A stretch of DNA of 64,000 nucleotides, taken from assembly GCA_015064355.1 (NCBI GenBank), contig SVSJ01000010.1:1-64000 (forward strand), read 5' to 3'. The notes under the pieces are model-generated. The model did no database searches, was not told where the DNA came from, and saw only the letters and a program-made list of their open reading frames with translations. Positions 26,226 to 34,403 of this stretch are shown here, piece after piece (position 1 is the stretch's first letter; the number at the start of each line of letters is the position of its first letter). Source of the DNA: Oscillospiraceae bacterium (GTDB lineage Bacteria; Bacillota; Clostridia; Oscillospirales; CAG-272). A program made the position numbers and the translations under genes.

Positions 26226-26305
26226 GCGGAAGTGGCGGAACTGGCAGACGCGCACGTTTGAGGGGCGTGTGGGCAACCGTACGGGTTCAAGTCCCGTCTT
26301 CCGCA
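26226..26305 (+). tRNA. tRNA-Leu (anticodon GAG)
   Basis: A cloverleaf can be drawn by eye: acceptor GCGGAAG pairs with CTTCCGC; the anticodon stem CACGT/GCGTG encloses TTGAGGG with anticodon GAG; a long variable arm is consistent with a class II tRNA; and the T arm is ACGGG-TTCAAGT-CCCGT. CCA is not encoded. It would read CUC and CUU. Extra copies of its 3' end occur at 26433 and 27544. Confidence 0.92.
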
Positions 26306-26313
26306 TAATAAAA

Positions 26314-26339
26314 AGACAGGTTTCAGACCTGTCTTTTTT
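26314..26339 (+). terminator. Terminator after tRNA-Leu
   Basis: AGACAGGT (26314-26321) and ACCTGTCT (26327-26334) form a perfect stem followed by TTTTT. Confidence 0.9.
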
Positions 26340-26432
26340 GTTATCTAAAATTTAAACGGGACCCCGAGGGCGCGTGTTAGAAAAGTCTCCGGGGGAGAGT
26401 TTTTCCGCGCCACCGCTCTTCCCGCAGGAAGG

Positions 26433-26450
26433 CAAGTCCCGTCTTCCGCA
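26433..26450 (+). repeat. Extra copy of the tRNA-Leu 3' end (att-like, first)
   Basis: CAAGTCCCGTCTTCCGCA is identical to the last 18 bases of the tRNA (26288-26305), 145 bp further on. No rest of a tRNA precedes it. The DNA between (26340-26432) is GC-rich and shows only a short CTCC-GGG-GGAG stem. Confidence 0.85.
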
Positions 26451-26505
26451 TCTCACCTATAAACCGCAGGTTGAGCGTGTTTTTAATAAATAAAATAACC
26501 GTCTC

Positions 26506-26534
26506 TTCCAAAATATTAAAAAATGGTGTATAAT
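26506..26534 (+). promoter_or_regulatory. Promoter of the XRE-methyltransferase gene
   Basis: TATAAT (26529-26534) is clear. The -35 TTCCAA (26506-26511) is weak, with a 17-nt spacer. A weak -35 would suit an activated or tightly repressed promoter. Confidence 0.5.
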
Positions 26535-26560
26535 CATATCATAACCAAAGGAGGACTGTT

Positions 26561-27529
26561 ATGATAAACAAAATACATTTTGGCAAGCGGATATCAGCAT
26601 TGAGAAAAAGATTGAATTATTCACAGGCAGATCTCGCAGAAAAGCTTAACATTACTCCCCAAGCCATTTCAAAATGGGAATGTGGCGCCACTTTGCCGGA
26701 TATAGATCTGCTACTCCAATTATCCCATATCTACGGCGTATCCATCAATCAAATGCTGGAAGATAACGATCTTGTCTTTGAACTGACAGGAAAGCCTGTA
26801 GGAAAAGACGGAATAACATATTTTGTGCCAGAAGAAGAGTCAGATTATGCCAAGGCGTGGGCAGATGAAATTGTTTCAGAAAAATGGATTGAGCGCAACT
26901 GGAAAAATAATTGTTCGTACAATAATTTAGGACACGAAATAGTAACGATCACCAATCACGGCGGAACTATTCTTGAGATTGGGGCGGGTCCCGGTGGCGG
27001 ATTTATGCCATATATTCTCAAATCAGATCCGGATTCTTCCATAATAATCAGCGACATCTCCCCTACAATAGTAAGAGAATGGAAGGCGTTACTCGACAAG
27101 GAGCTTGATTCCCCGAATTTGTATTACGCTGCCCTTGATTTTTGCAATATGCCCTTTAAGGATTGCTCTATTGACATAGTTTCGGATGCAGGTGGCATCG
27201 GCAACGCAATAGGAGACAAGGCAAAGGCACTCAAAGAAGCTTACAGAGTCCTGAAACCGGGGGGATTGCTCATTACTTCTACCGGATTTGTTAACAAGGA
27301 AACCCTCGCTGCTTTGCCCAAAGACATACAGCAAGTATTGATAGATAAGCGGCCTGACATATTCGAAGATCTATATGAGGATACAGTCCTTGCTGGGTTC
27401 GGCAAGATCGACAGCGTTATAAGCGGTCATTGGTACACAGATGATGACGAAAGCGGAATTGCAGATCTGGCTCGTTCACTGGGAGTAAACTTGAAATTCA
27501 CAAGCTATACAAGATATTGTAAAAAATAA
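26561..27529 (+). CDS. XRE helix-turn-helix fused to a SAM-dependent methyltransferase
   Basis: 322 residues in two parts. Residues 1-65 are a Cro/CI domain (RISALRKRLNYSQADLAEKL, QAISKWECGATLPDIDL). After a linker, residues ~125-300 are a class I methyltransferase: ILEIGAGPGGG (137-147) binds SAM, and the later DIVSDAGGIGNAIG and RVLKPGGLLITSTGF fit the type 11 family. The target of methylation is unknown. It may be a regulator responding to SAM or a self-regulated enzyme. AAAGGAGG precedes the ATG. The gene lies alone between two extra copies of the tRNA-Leu 3' end, which points to acquisition as a cassette. Confidence 0.85.
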   Translation: MINKIHFGKRISALRKRLNYSQADLAEKLNITPQAISKWECGATLPDIDLLLQLSHIYGVSINQMLEDNDLVFELTGKPVGKDGITYFVPEEESDYAKAWADEIVSEKWIERNWKNNCSYNNLGHEIVTITNHGGTILEIGAGPGGGFMPYILKSDPDSSIIISDISPTIVREWKALLDKELDSPNLYYAALDFCNMPFKDCSIDIVSDAGGIGNAIGDKAKALKEAYRVLKPGGLLITSTGFVNKETLAALPKDIQQVLIDKRPDIFEDLYEDTVLAGFGKIDSVISGHWYTDDDESGIADLARSLGVNLKFTSYTRYCKK

Positions 27530-27543
27530 AATAATACGAAAGG

Positions 27544-27561
27544 CAAGTCCCGTCTTGCGCA
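27544..27561 (+). repeat. Extra copy of the tRNA-Leu 3' end (att-like, second)
   Basis: CAAGTCCCGTCTTGCGCA matches the tRNA 3' end at 17 of 18 positions. It shares the preceding AAGG with the copy at 26433, from which it is offset by 1111 bp. The two bracket the XRE-methyltransferase gene. Confidence 0.82.
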
Positions 27562-27569
27562 ATACTCAC

Positions 27570-27601
27570 AGTCCTGTGCTCATTCGGCATGGGACTTTTT
27601 T
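27570..27601 (+). terminator. Terminator after the XRE-methyltransferase cassette
   Basis: AGTCC and GTGC (27570-27579) pair with GCAT and GGACT (ending 27596), followed by TTTTTT. Confidence 0.72.
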
Positions 27602-27637
27602 CTTCTTCAAAATTCCCTACACTATATTATATATCCC

Positions 27638-27666
27638 TTGACTTATCCCCCGTAATCGTGTATAAT
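27638..27666 (+). promoter_or_regulatory. Sigma-A promoter of apbE-miaB
   Basis: TTGACT (27638-27643), a 17-nt spacer and TATAAT (27661-27666). The leader contains a GAGTTTT/AAAACTC stem near 27673-27706. Confidence 0.8.
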
Positions 27667-27743
27667 TATCATGAGTTTTTGTGCGAAGAAAAAGGCAAAA
27701 CTCGCAAGGTTAAAACGATAAAAAATTAGTTGAGGTAGGATAA

Positions 27744-28826
27744 ATGAAACACACATTTTTACGCAAAGGATCACTGGTGCTCGCTCTTGTTATGGTGCTC
27801 TCTGCCATGCTGTCGTTTGTCGGCTGCGCATCAAAGGATGAGTACAAAGACTTCGACTACTTCGTTATGGACACTTACGTTACAATCCGTCTTGCAAATG
27901 CGGGAGATGACGGAAAGCTTACTGACGAATATCTCGCCGAAGTTGCGGACAACTGCGCCGCTATCCTTGCGGAAGTTGACGGAGTGATCTCCGCTCACAA
28001 CGATGCAAGTGACATCTCTGCCTTCAACTCCGACGTCAGCGTTATGGTGGGTGCTGATGAATCCCTGCTCCCTCTTCTGAAAACCGCGGATAAGATAACC
28101 CGCCTCACGGACAGAGCCTTTGACTACACCCTGGGTGCCCTCATCGAGCTTTGGAACGTAAACGGCGGCGGTCCTGTTCCCTCAGAATCAGATATAAGCT
28201 ACGCATTATCCCACACAGGAGCGGACAAGCTCAAGTTCAAGGGCAATACAATTGAGAAAATCGACAAGAATCTGAAAATAGACTTAGGCGGCATCGGCAA
28301 GGGTCACGCCACACAGCTTATACTTGAATATCTGGCAACAACAGACGTGAAGTACGGTATCGTTTCCCTTGGCGGAAACATCGGTGTATACGGTGCCAAG
28401 CCCGACGGACAGACATACAAGATCGGTATTCGCGATCCCGAAGGCAGCGGAGTGATCGGCCATCTTTACCTGACCTCCGGCTTCGTATCTGTGTCAGGGG
28501 ATTACGAAAGATTCTTCGAGGTTGACGGAGTTCGCTACCACCACATTCTTGACGCAAAGACCGGTTACCCTGCTGACAGCGGAATCAGAAGCGTTGCGGT
28601 TTACTCAACAAACGGCGCTACTGCTGACGCACTCTCCACCGCCCTGTTCGTCATGGGTGTTGAGCGCACAATGGAACTTTACGAAAGCGGCGAGATCACT
28701 TTTGAGGCAGTTTTCGTAACTGACGACGGTAAGGTTATCACGACTCCCGGCCTTAGCGACGACGTTTTCAAAATGTCCTCTGTAAAATACAAGCACGAAA
28801 CTGCTGAATTATCCACGAAAGATTAA
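27744..28826 (+). CDS. apbE: FAD:protein FMN transferase (lipoprotein)
   Basis: Attaches FMN covalently to flavoproteins such as Rnf or Nqr subunits, acting outside the membrane. The signal peptide ends in the lipobox SFVGC, with C28 lipidated. Family segments are FVMDTYVTIRL, NDASDISAFN, IDLGGIGKGHATQLI and SLGGNIGVYG, then HHILDAKTGYPADSGIRSV and a metal-binding TNGATADALSTALF. It has 360 residues. No Rnf genes are in the window, so the acceptor is unknown. miaB starts 1 nt after the stop. Confidence 0.95.
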   Translation: MKHTFLRKGSLVLALVMVLSAMLSFVGCASKDEYKDFDYFVMDTYVTIRLANAGDDGKLTDEYLAEVADNCAAILAEVDGVISAHNDASDISAFNSDVSVMVGADESLLPLLKTADKITRLTDRAFDYTLGALIELWNVNGGGPVPSESDISYALSHTGADKLKFKGNTIEKIDKNLKIDLGGIGKGHATQLILEYLATTDVKYGIVSLGGNIGVYGAKPDGQTYKIGIRDPEGSGVIGHLYLTSGFVSVSGDYERFFEVDGVRYHHILDAKTGYPADSGIRSVAVYSTNGATADALSTALFVMGVERTMELYESGEITFEAVFVTDDGKVITTPGLSDDVFKMSSVKYKHETAELSTKD

Positions 28827-28827
28827 T

Positions 28828-30243
28828 ATGGCTGAAAATTATATAGTATCAAAAATTATTGACGGAGACGTGGCAGAGCATCTTAGCTTCACTGATGCAG
28901 TTGCCGCTATTCATAAAAAGAAGGGATATACTCCAAAATATTTCGTACAGACCTTTGGTTGCCAGCAAAATGAGGCTGACAGCGAGAGGCTCGGCGGTAT
29001 GTGCGTGGCTATGGGATACGAAAAGACCACCACCCCCGACGACGCTGACCTTATTCTTGTTAACACCTGTGCTGTACGCGAGCACGCAGAGAAGAAGGCC
29101 CTTTCAATTATAGGCCAGTACAAGCATATCAAAGACAGAAATCCCGGTCTTGTTATCGGTGTCGGCGGATGCATGGTTACCCAGGAAAGCCGCGCAGACA
29201 AGCTTCGCCGCAGTTATCCCTACGTTTCATTCACCTTTGACACAGGAGCCATTCACAAGGTTCCCTCCCTTGTTCTTGGTGCGCTGACAGGCAAAAAAAG
29301 AAGCTTTATTTTAAGCGACGAATGGAAAATTAACGAAGGCTTGCCTATCTCACGTGAATCCGCTCACATGGCGTGGCTCTCCATTATGTATGGCTGCAAC
29401 AATTTCTGCTCATACTGCATAGTGCCATATGTTCGCGGACGTGAAAGAAGCCGCTCTGCAGAGGCGATCATCGAAGAAGCAAAGCAGCTTATCGCAGGCG
29501 GAGCGCGAGATATTACACTCCTCGGTCAAAACGTTAATTCGTACAACGGCGGCGACGGTGTTGATATAGCAGAACTCATGCACAAGATCTGTGCTCTCCC
29601 CGGCGACTTCAAGCTCCGCTTTATGACAAGTCACCCGAAAGATGCCTCCGACAGACTCATTGAGGCTATGGCTACGGAAGAAAAGATCGTTAAGCATTTC
29701 CATTTGCCGATCCAGTCGGGCTCTGACCGGATACTCCGCGAAATGAACCGCAAATACGACACCGCGTCATATCTTGAAAAGATTGCAAAGCTGAAAGAGG
29801 CTGTGCCGGACGTATCAATCACTTCTGATATTATTGTGGGATTCCCCGGCGAGACCGAAGAGGACTTTTTGGGCACTCTCGATATACTCAAAAAAGTCCG
29901 CTACGATATGGTGTTCTCTTTTATCTACTCTCCGAGAAACGGCACTCCCGCCGCACGAATGGATTGTCAGATCCCCCGCGAGGTGTCCTCCGAGAGAATG
30001 GGCAGACTGCTTGCTCTCCAGGACGAGATCTCAAACGAGAGAAACCAGCGTTTCCTCGGTCGCACAATGAGAGTTCTGGCAGAAGACGTAAGCAAAAACG
30101 ATTCCACGATGCTCACCGGCAGAGGTGACAGTGTTCGCCCGATCCATTTCTCCGCTGACAAGTCAATGATCGGTCAGTTCGTGGATCTGAAGATCAAGAA
30201 CGTATCCACATATTGCTTTGAAGGCGAAATTTTAAAGCCTTAA
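28828..30243 (+). CDS. miaB: tRNA-2-methylthio-N6-dimethylallyladenosine synthase
   Basis: Radical-SAM methylthiotransferase that modifies A37 of tRNAs reading U-starting codons. The N-terminal domain carries C45, C81 and C115 for the auxiliary cluster (TFGCQQNEAD, NTCAVREHAEK, GGCMVTQ). The radical-SAM motif is C190, C194, C197 (CNNFCSYC). A C-terminal TRAM domain occupies about 400-471. The length of 471 is usual. It is coupled to apbE and followed by ylbF and mutS, the order known from the Bacillus ymcB-ymcA-mutS region. Confidence 0.97.
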   Translation: MAENYIVSKIIDGDVAEHLSFTDAVAAIHKKKGYTPKYFVQTFGCQQNEADSERLGGMCVAMGYEKTTTPDDADLILVNTCAVREHAEKKALSIIGQYKHIKDRNPGLVIGVGGCMVTQESRADKLRRSYPYVSFTFDTGAIHKVPSLVLGALTGKKRSFILSDEWKINEGLPISRESAHMAWLSIMYGCNNFCSYCIVPYVRGRERSRSAEAIIEEAKQLIAGGARDITLLGQNVNSYNGGDGVDIAELMHKICALPGDFKLRFMTSHPKDASDRLIEAMATEEKIVKHFHLPIQSGSDRILREMNRKYDTASYLEKIAKLKEAVPDVSITSDIIVGFPGETEEDFLGTLDILKKVRYDMVFSFIYSPRNGTPAARMDCQIPREVSSERMGRLLALQDEISNERNQRFLGRTMRVLAEDVSKNDSTMLTGRGDSVRPIHFSADKSMIGQFVDLKIKNVSTYCFEGEILKP

Positions 30244-30281
30244 ATATAACAAATAACACACAACCGAAAGGATAAACTAAA

Positions 30282-30692
30282 ATGAACGAGATCCTCACCC
30301 CCGAAATGAAAGAACTTATCGCCAAGCTTGGCGAACTTGTAAAGGCAGACAACAGATGCCACGCTATTGAAGCAGCAATCGACGAATACGAGCACTGCGA
30401 CGAGCTCAACTCTCTTATTGCTGAATATAACGCACAGCAGAACGTTCTCGCTGACGCATACGGCAAGTCCGACGTAAGCGATGAGCTTCGCGAAACTGTA
30501 AAGAACCGCATTGACGAGCTTTACGACGCTGTTACCACACATCCTGTTTACACAGCTTATCTTGAAGCAAAGCAGGCATTTGACGAACTCACAAACGAGA
30601 TCTTCGCTGAGCTCCAGTTTGTTATTACCGGCAGCCGTCCTTGCTCCCACAACTGCAGCTCCTGCCACAGCGACTGCGGACATCAGCATTGA
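30282..30692 (+). CDS. YlbF/YmcA-family protein with a Cys-rich C-terminus
   Basis: 136-residue helical protein of the YlbF/YmcA family. In Bacillus these form the YlbF-YmcA-YaaT (Ric) complex, which promotes RNase Y maturation of mRNAs and carries iron-sulfur clusters. The body is predicted helical (PEMKELIAKLGELV, DELRETVKNRIDEL). The tail has C121, C125, C128, C132, H134 and H136 (CSHNCSSCHSDCGHQH), a likely metal or Fe-S site. AAAGGA precedes the ATG. Its place between miaB and mutS matches ymcA in Bacillus. Confidence 0.88.
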   Translation: MNEILTPEMKELIAKLGELVKADNRCHAIEAAIDEYEHCDELNSLIAEYNAQQNVLADAYGKSDVSDELRETVKNRIDELYDAVTTHPVYTAYLEAKQAFDELTNEIFAELQFVITGSRPCSHNCSSCHSDCGHQH

Positions 30693-30734
30693 TCCGAATG
30701 ATTCGATTTTAATTTCTACAATGAGGTGCGTGTC

Positions 30735-33323
30735 ATGACTCCGATGATGCAACAATACTTTGAGATAAAAAATAAATACCCGGATTTCATTCTGTTCTAC
30801 CGTCTCGGAGACTTTTATGAGATGTTTTTTGACGATGCGCAGCTTGCCTCCTCTGTCCTTGGAATCACCCTGACAGGACGTGACTGCGGCGAAGAACAGC
30901 GTGCACCCATGTGCGGCGTTCCCTATCATTCCTGCGAGGGATACATCGGCACCCTTATCGAAAACGGATACAAGGTGGCGATCTGCGAGCAGGTTGAAGA
31001 CCCCAAGGCAGCAAAGGGTATCGTCCGTCGCGAGGTAACAAGAATCATCACCCCCGGCACCCTCATTGAAACAGACCTCTTAAAAGAGGAGTCAAACAAC
31101 TATTTCGCAACTATCTACTTCGACGGCAGCTCTGTTGGTATGTGCTTTGCGGATATTTCAACAGCTTATATTGCTGCTACCTCGTTCAAAGACCGTCTTT
31201 CCGAGGACGAAATAATCAACGAGCTGTCAACCTACTCTCCCCGAGAGATCATTATGAGCTGCACAGCACGTAATCTCCCCAAGGTTGCGGAATTTATCAG
31301 AACCAGATTAAACGCTATCCTCAGCGAGGCGGCAACGGGATTCTTTGAGATCGAGCCTGCACTTCTACGAGTTGACGAACAGTTTGGCAGAGAAGCAACA
31401 GAGGGAAATCCCCGCTCTGCTCTTATCGCAACCGGTGCGGCACTCAAGTATATCAAGGATACCCAGATGAGTGATATTTCATATATCAAAAAGCTGAAAA
31501 TATATGAGTCCTCACAGTATCTTGAAATGGACGTATCCACCCGCCGCAATCTTGAGCTCTCGGAAACTATGCTCACAAAAGAAAAGCGCGGCTCACTCCT
31601 GTGGGTACTTGACAAAACAAAGACAGCCATGGGCGCCCGCCTTCTCAAGCAGTGGATCGAGCATCCCCTCACAAACGTTACGGACATTCTGAACCGTCAG
31701 CAAGCTGTTGGTGAGCTTTGCGACAACTTTATGCTCCGTGAAGAGCTAAGAGAATACCTCTCTCCTGTGCTTGATATGGAAAGACTTATTACAAAGGTTT
31801 CCTACGGCACTGCAGGTGGACGTGATCTTCGCGCTATTTGCCAGACTTTGTCCGTTATTCCCGCGGTCCGTGAGGCTCTCGCTGACATATCAAGCGGCGC
31901 ACTTTCAGAGATATACAGGGAGCTTGACCCCCTAACCGACGTGTGCCAGCTTATTGACGACGCCATTGACGAGAATCCCCCGTTTATAGTTCGCGAGGGC
32001 GGCATTATCAAGCCCGGCTACAGCGAGGACGTTGACAATCTCCGCTACATTATGGCAAACGGTAAGGAATGGCTCAAAACCGTCGAAGCAAATGAACGCG
32101 AAAAAACCGGCATCAAGAATCTGAAGATCGGCTATAACAGAGTTTTCGGATATTACATCGAAACTCCTCGCTCCGCCGCTGATCAGGTGCCCGAGGGCTA
32201 CATAAGAAAGCAAACTCTCTCCGACAAGGAGCGCTATATCACCGACGAGCTGAAGGATATGGAAGCTACCATCCTCGGCGCTGACGACAAGGTGAAGGCT
32301 CTGGAGTACAATATATTTGTCCAGATCCGCGACGCTGTTAATGCACAGTCCGCAAGAATTCGCCGCACGGCACAGGCACTCGCAGAGCTTGATGCGTTTA
32401 TCTCCCTTGGAGAATGCGCGGTGCAGAACTCCTACGTTTGTCCTACAGTTGACGCAAGCGATATTGTAGACATCAAAAACGGACGTCACCCTGTGGTTGA
32501 AAAGTTCGTCAGCGATTCCTACTTCGTTCCAAACGACGCATATCTCAACACGTCTGACAACTGCCTGATGCTTATTACAGGCCCCAATATGGCGGGTAAA
32601 TCCACCTATATGCGCCAGACTGCCCTGATAATTCTTATGGCGCAGATCGGCTCATTCGTTCCTGCGTCCTCTGCGCGAATCGGCGTTGTCGACAAGTTGT
32701 TCACACGTGTGGGCGCGTCTGACGATCTGGCATCCGGTCAGTCCACGTTTATGCTGGAAATGAAAGAGGTTGCGTACATTCTCAACAACGCCACCTCCCG
32801 CAGCTTTATCGTTTACGACGAGATAGGCCGCGGAACCTCCACTTACGACGGCATGAGTATTGCGCGTGCTGTTGCGGAATACACCGTTGGCAAGAAGGTG
32901 GGAGCAAAGACCATGTTCGCAACCCACTATCACGAGCTTACTTCTCTCGAGGGCCAGCTTCGCGGAGTGGTAAACTATAACATCGCCGCAAAGAAGCGTG
33001 GTGACAGTATTACGTTCCTCAGAAAGATCGTTCCAGGCCCCACAGACGATAGCTACGGTATCGAAGTAGCACAGCTTGCGGGTGTCCCCGGTGAGATCAC
33101 ACGTCGGGCTAAGGATATTCTTAAGGAGCTTGAGGGTAATCCCGTAAAGAAACCGACTAAGAAGACATCAGAGCCCGAGGACGACGGCATGATGTCCATG
33201 AATATGAGCTTTGCGGATATTGCCCTTGACGAGATCAAGGAAGCACTCCGAAAGACCGACATCAACACCCTCACCCCTATAGAAGCTATGAATCTCATAT
33301 ACGAGTGGAAAAAACTAATCTGA
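30735..33323 (+). CDS. mutS: DNA mismatch repair protein MutS
   Basis: Recognises base mismatches and starts repair with MutL. I start at the ATG at 30735, a few bases after GAGGTG, giving 862 residues; a GTG 9 nt upstream is part of that ribosome site. The mismatch-binding motif GDFYEMFFDDA lies near residues 25-35. The C-terminal ATPase has Walker A GPNMAGKST starting about residue 616, then Walker B FIVYDEIGRGTS and the helix ATHYHEL. It is downstream of miaB and ylbF; mutL follows after one unrelated gene. Confidence 0.97.
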   Translation: MTPMMQQYFEIKNKYPDFILFYRLGDFYEMFFDDAQLASSVLGITLTGRDCGEEQRAPMCGVPYHSCEGYIGTLIENGYKVAICEQVEDPKAAKGIVRREVTRIITPGTLIETDLLKEESNNYFATIYFDGSSVGMCFADISTAYIAATSFKDRLSEDEIINELSTYSPREIIMSCTARNLPKVAEFIRTRLNAILSEAATGFFEIEPALLRVDEQFGREATEGNPRSALIATGAALKYIKDTQMSDISYIKKLKIYESSQYLEMDVSTRRNLELSETMLTKEKRGSLLWVLDKTKTAMGARLLKQWIEHPLTNVTDILNRQQAVGELCDNFMLREELREYLSPVLDMERLITKVSYGTAGGRDLRAICQTLSVIPAVREALADISSGALSEIYRELDPLTDVCQLIDDAIDENPPFIVREGGIIKPGYSEDVDNLRYIMANGKEWLKTVEANEREKTGIKNLKIGYNRVFGYYIETPRSAADQVPEGYIRKQTLSDKERYITDELKDMEATILGADDKVKALEYNIFVQIRDAVNAQSARIRRTAQALAELDAFISLGECAVQNSYVCPTVDASDIVDIKNGRHPVVEKFVSDSYFVPNDAYLNTSDNCLMLITGPNMAGKSTYMRQTALIILMAQIGSFVPASSARIGVVDKLFTRVGASDDLASGQSTFMLEMKEVAYILNNATSRSFIVYDEIGRGTSTYDGMSIARAVAEYTVGKKVGAKTMFATHYHELTSLEGQLRGVVNYNIAAKKRGDSITFLRKIVPGPTDDSYGIEVAQLAGVPGEITRRAKDILKELEGNPVKKPTKKTSEPEDDGMMSMNMSFADIALDEIKEALRKTDINTLTPIEAMNLIYEWKKLI

Positions 33324-33341
33324 TAAACGGAGGAAGAGCAT

Positions 33342-34403
33342 ATGTTTATCGAAACCGAACAGGTAATGAAGGAAAATACCATAAAGAACCGTCAGGCGTT
33401 CTGCGACGGCATTTACAAGGTGCTTGAAGACCGCAGAAAAATCTACGACGATATGCGCGAGGCATACATAACACCTGAGAAGGTTGCCGCAAATCGCGAA
33501 GCATACAGAGCTGACTTTACGAATATGCTCGGTTGGCCTCTGACCGATTACGAAAACCTTGGAAACACCCCAATGGAGGTCAGAGTCACCCCTCGCTACG
33601 ATATTGACTGGGCAAAGGGATACGCTATGGAGTTTGAGGTTCTTCCCGGACTTTGGGCGTACGCGCTTTATTTTGAATCAAAAAACGAAGGCGAGCTTCC
33701 TTTTATCATTGCACAGCACGGCGGATGCGGAAATCCCGAGGCTGCTGCTGAAACCTTTGAAGAAAACAACTACAACGGTATGGTTCGCCGCGCCGCAACA
33801 TACGGTGGCGGAGCAAATGTCCTCTGTCCTATGCTTCTTATGTGGCCTGACAGATTCGAGCCCGCCCCCAAAGCGATTGAGGACGAGGGCTACAGCAGAT
33901 CACGTATCGACGCAAGGCTGAAGCAGGTCGGCAGCTCTATTACAGCGGTTGAAACCTTTGCTATCAGACGTATGCTCACCTATTTTATCGAAAACGGCAC
34001 CGCAAAAGAAGGCCACATCGGTATGCTCGGCCTCTCCTACGGCGGATTCTACACAACTGTTACAGCAGCTGTTGACACAAGAATCAACGCGGCATACTCT
34101 TCCTGCCAGTACTCCGACAGATACCGCTACGGCAGAGAGGACTGGATCTGGGGAGACAATGCATCCCGTTTCCTTGACGCTGAAGTTGCGTCTCTTATCG
34201 CTCCCCGCCCCTTCTTCGCTGACGAAGGTGACCGCGACGATCTCTTCGATTTCCGCGCGTTCCTTGGAGAATGTGAGCGCACCATCCCCTATTTCGAGGC
34301 TGCAGGGGCAAAAGACAGCTTCAAATACCGCACATTTGACGGTACACACGAATTTGCAAAGGATGACGAAGGCATCGCCTTCATTTATAACGCAATAAAA
34401 TAA
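33342..34403 (+). CDS. Alpha/beta-hydrolase of the acetyl-esterase/dienelactone-hydrolase type
   Basis: 353 residues without a signal peptide, so cytoplasmic. The nucleophile elbow is GLSYGG with S232; a probable acid Asp lies in DEGDRDDLFDF and the catalytic His in DGTHEFAKDD. The oxyanion region is FIIAQHGGCGNPE. The N-terminal ~100 residues (VLEDRRKIYDDMREAYITPE) resemble carbohydrate-esterase proteins from gut Firmicutes. GGAGGAAG precedes the ATG. It sits between mutS and mutL and shares a base with mutL (TAATG), so it is co-transcribed with repair genes for no clear reason. The substrate is unknown. Confidence 0.82.
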   Translation: MFIETEQVMKENTIKNRQAFCDGIYKVLEDRRKIYDDMREAYITPEKVAANREAYRADFTNMLGWPLTDYENLGNTPMEVRVTPRYDIDWAKGYAMEFEVLPGLWAYALYFESKNEGELPFIIAQHGGCGNPEAAAETFEENNYNGMVRRAATYGGGANVLCPMLLMWPDRFEPAPKAIEDEGYSRSRIDARLKQVGSSITAVETFAIRRMLTYFIENGTAKEGHIGMLGLSYGGFYTTVTAAVDTRINAAYSSCQYSDRYRYGREDWIWGDNASRFLDAEVASLIAPRPFFADEGDRDDLFDFRAFLGECERTIPYFEAAGAKDSFKYRTFDGTHEFAKDDEGIAFIYNAIK

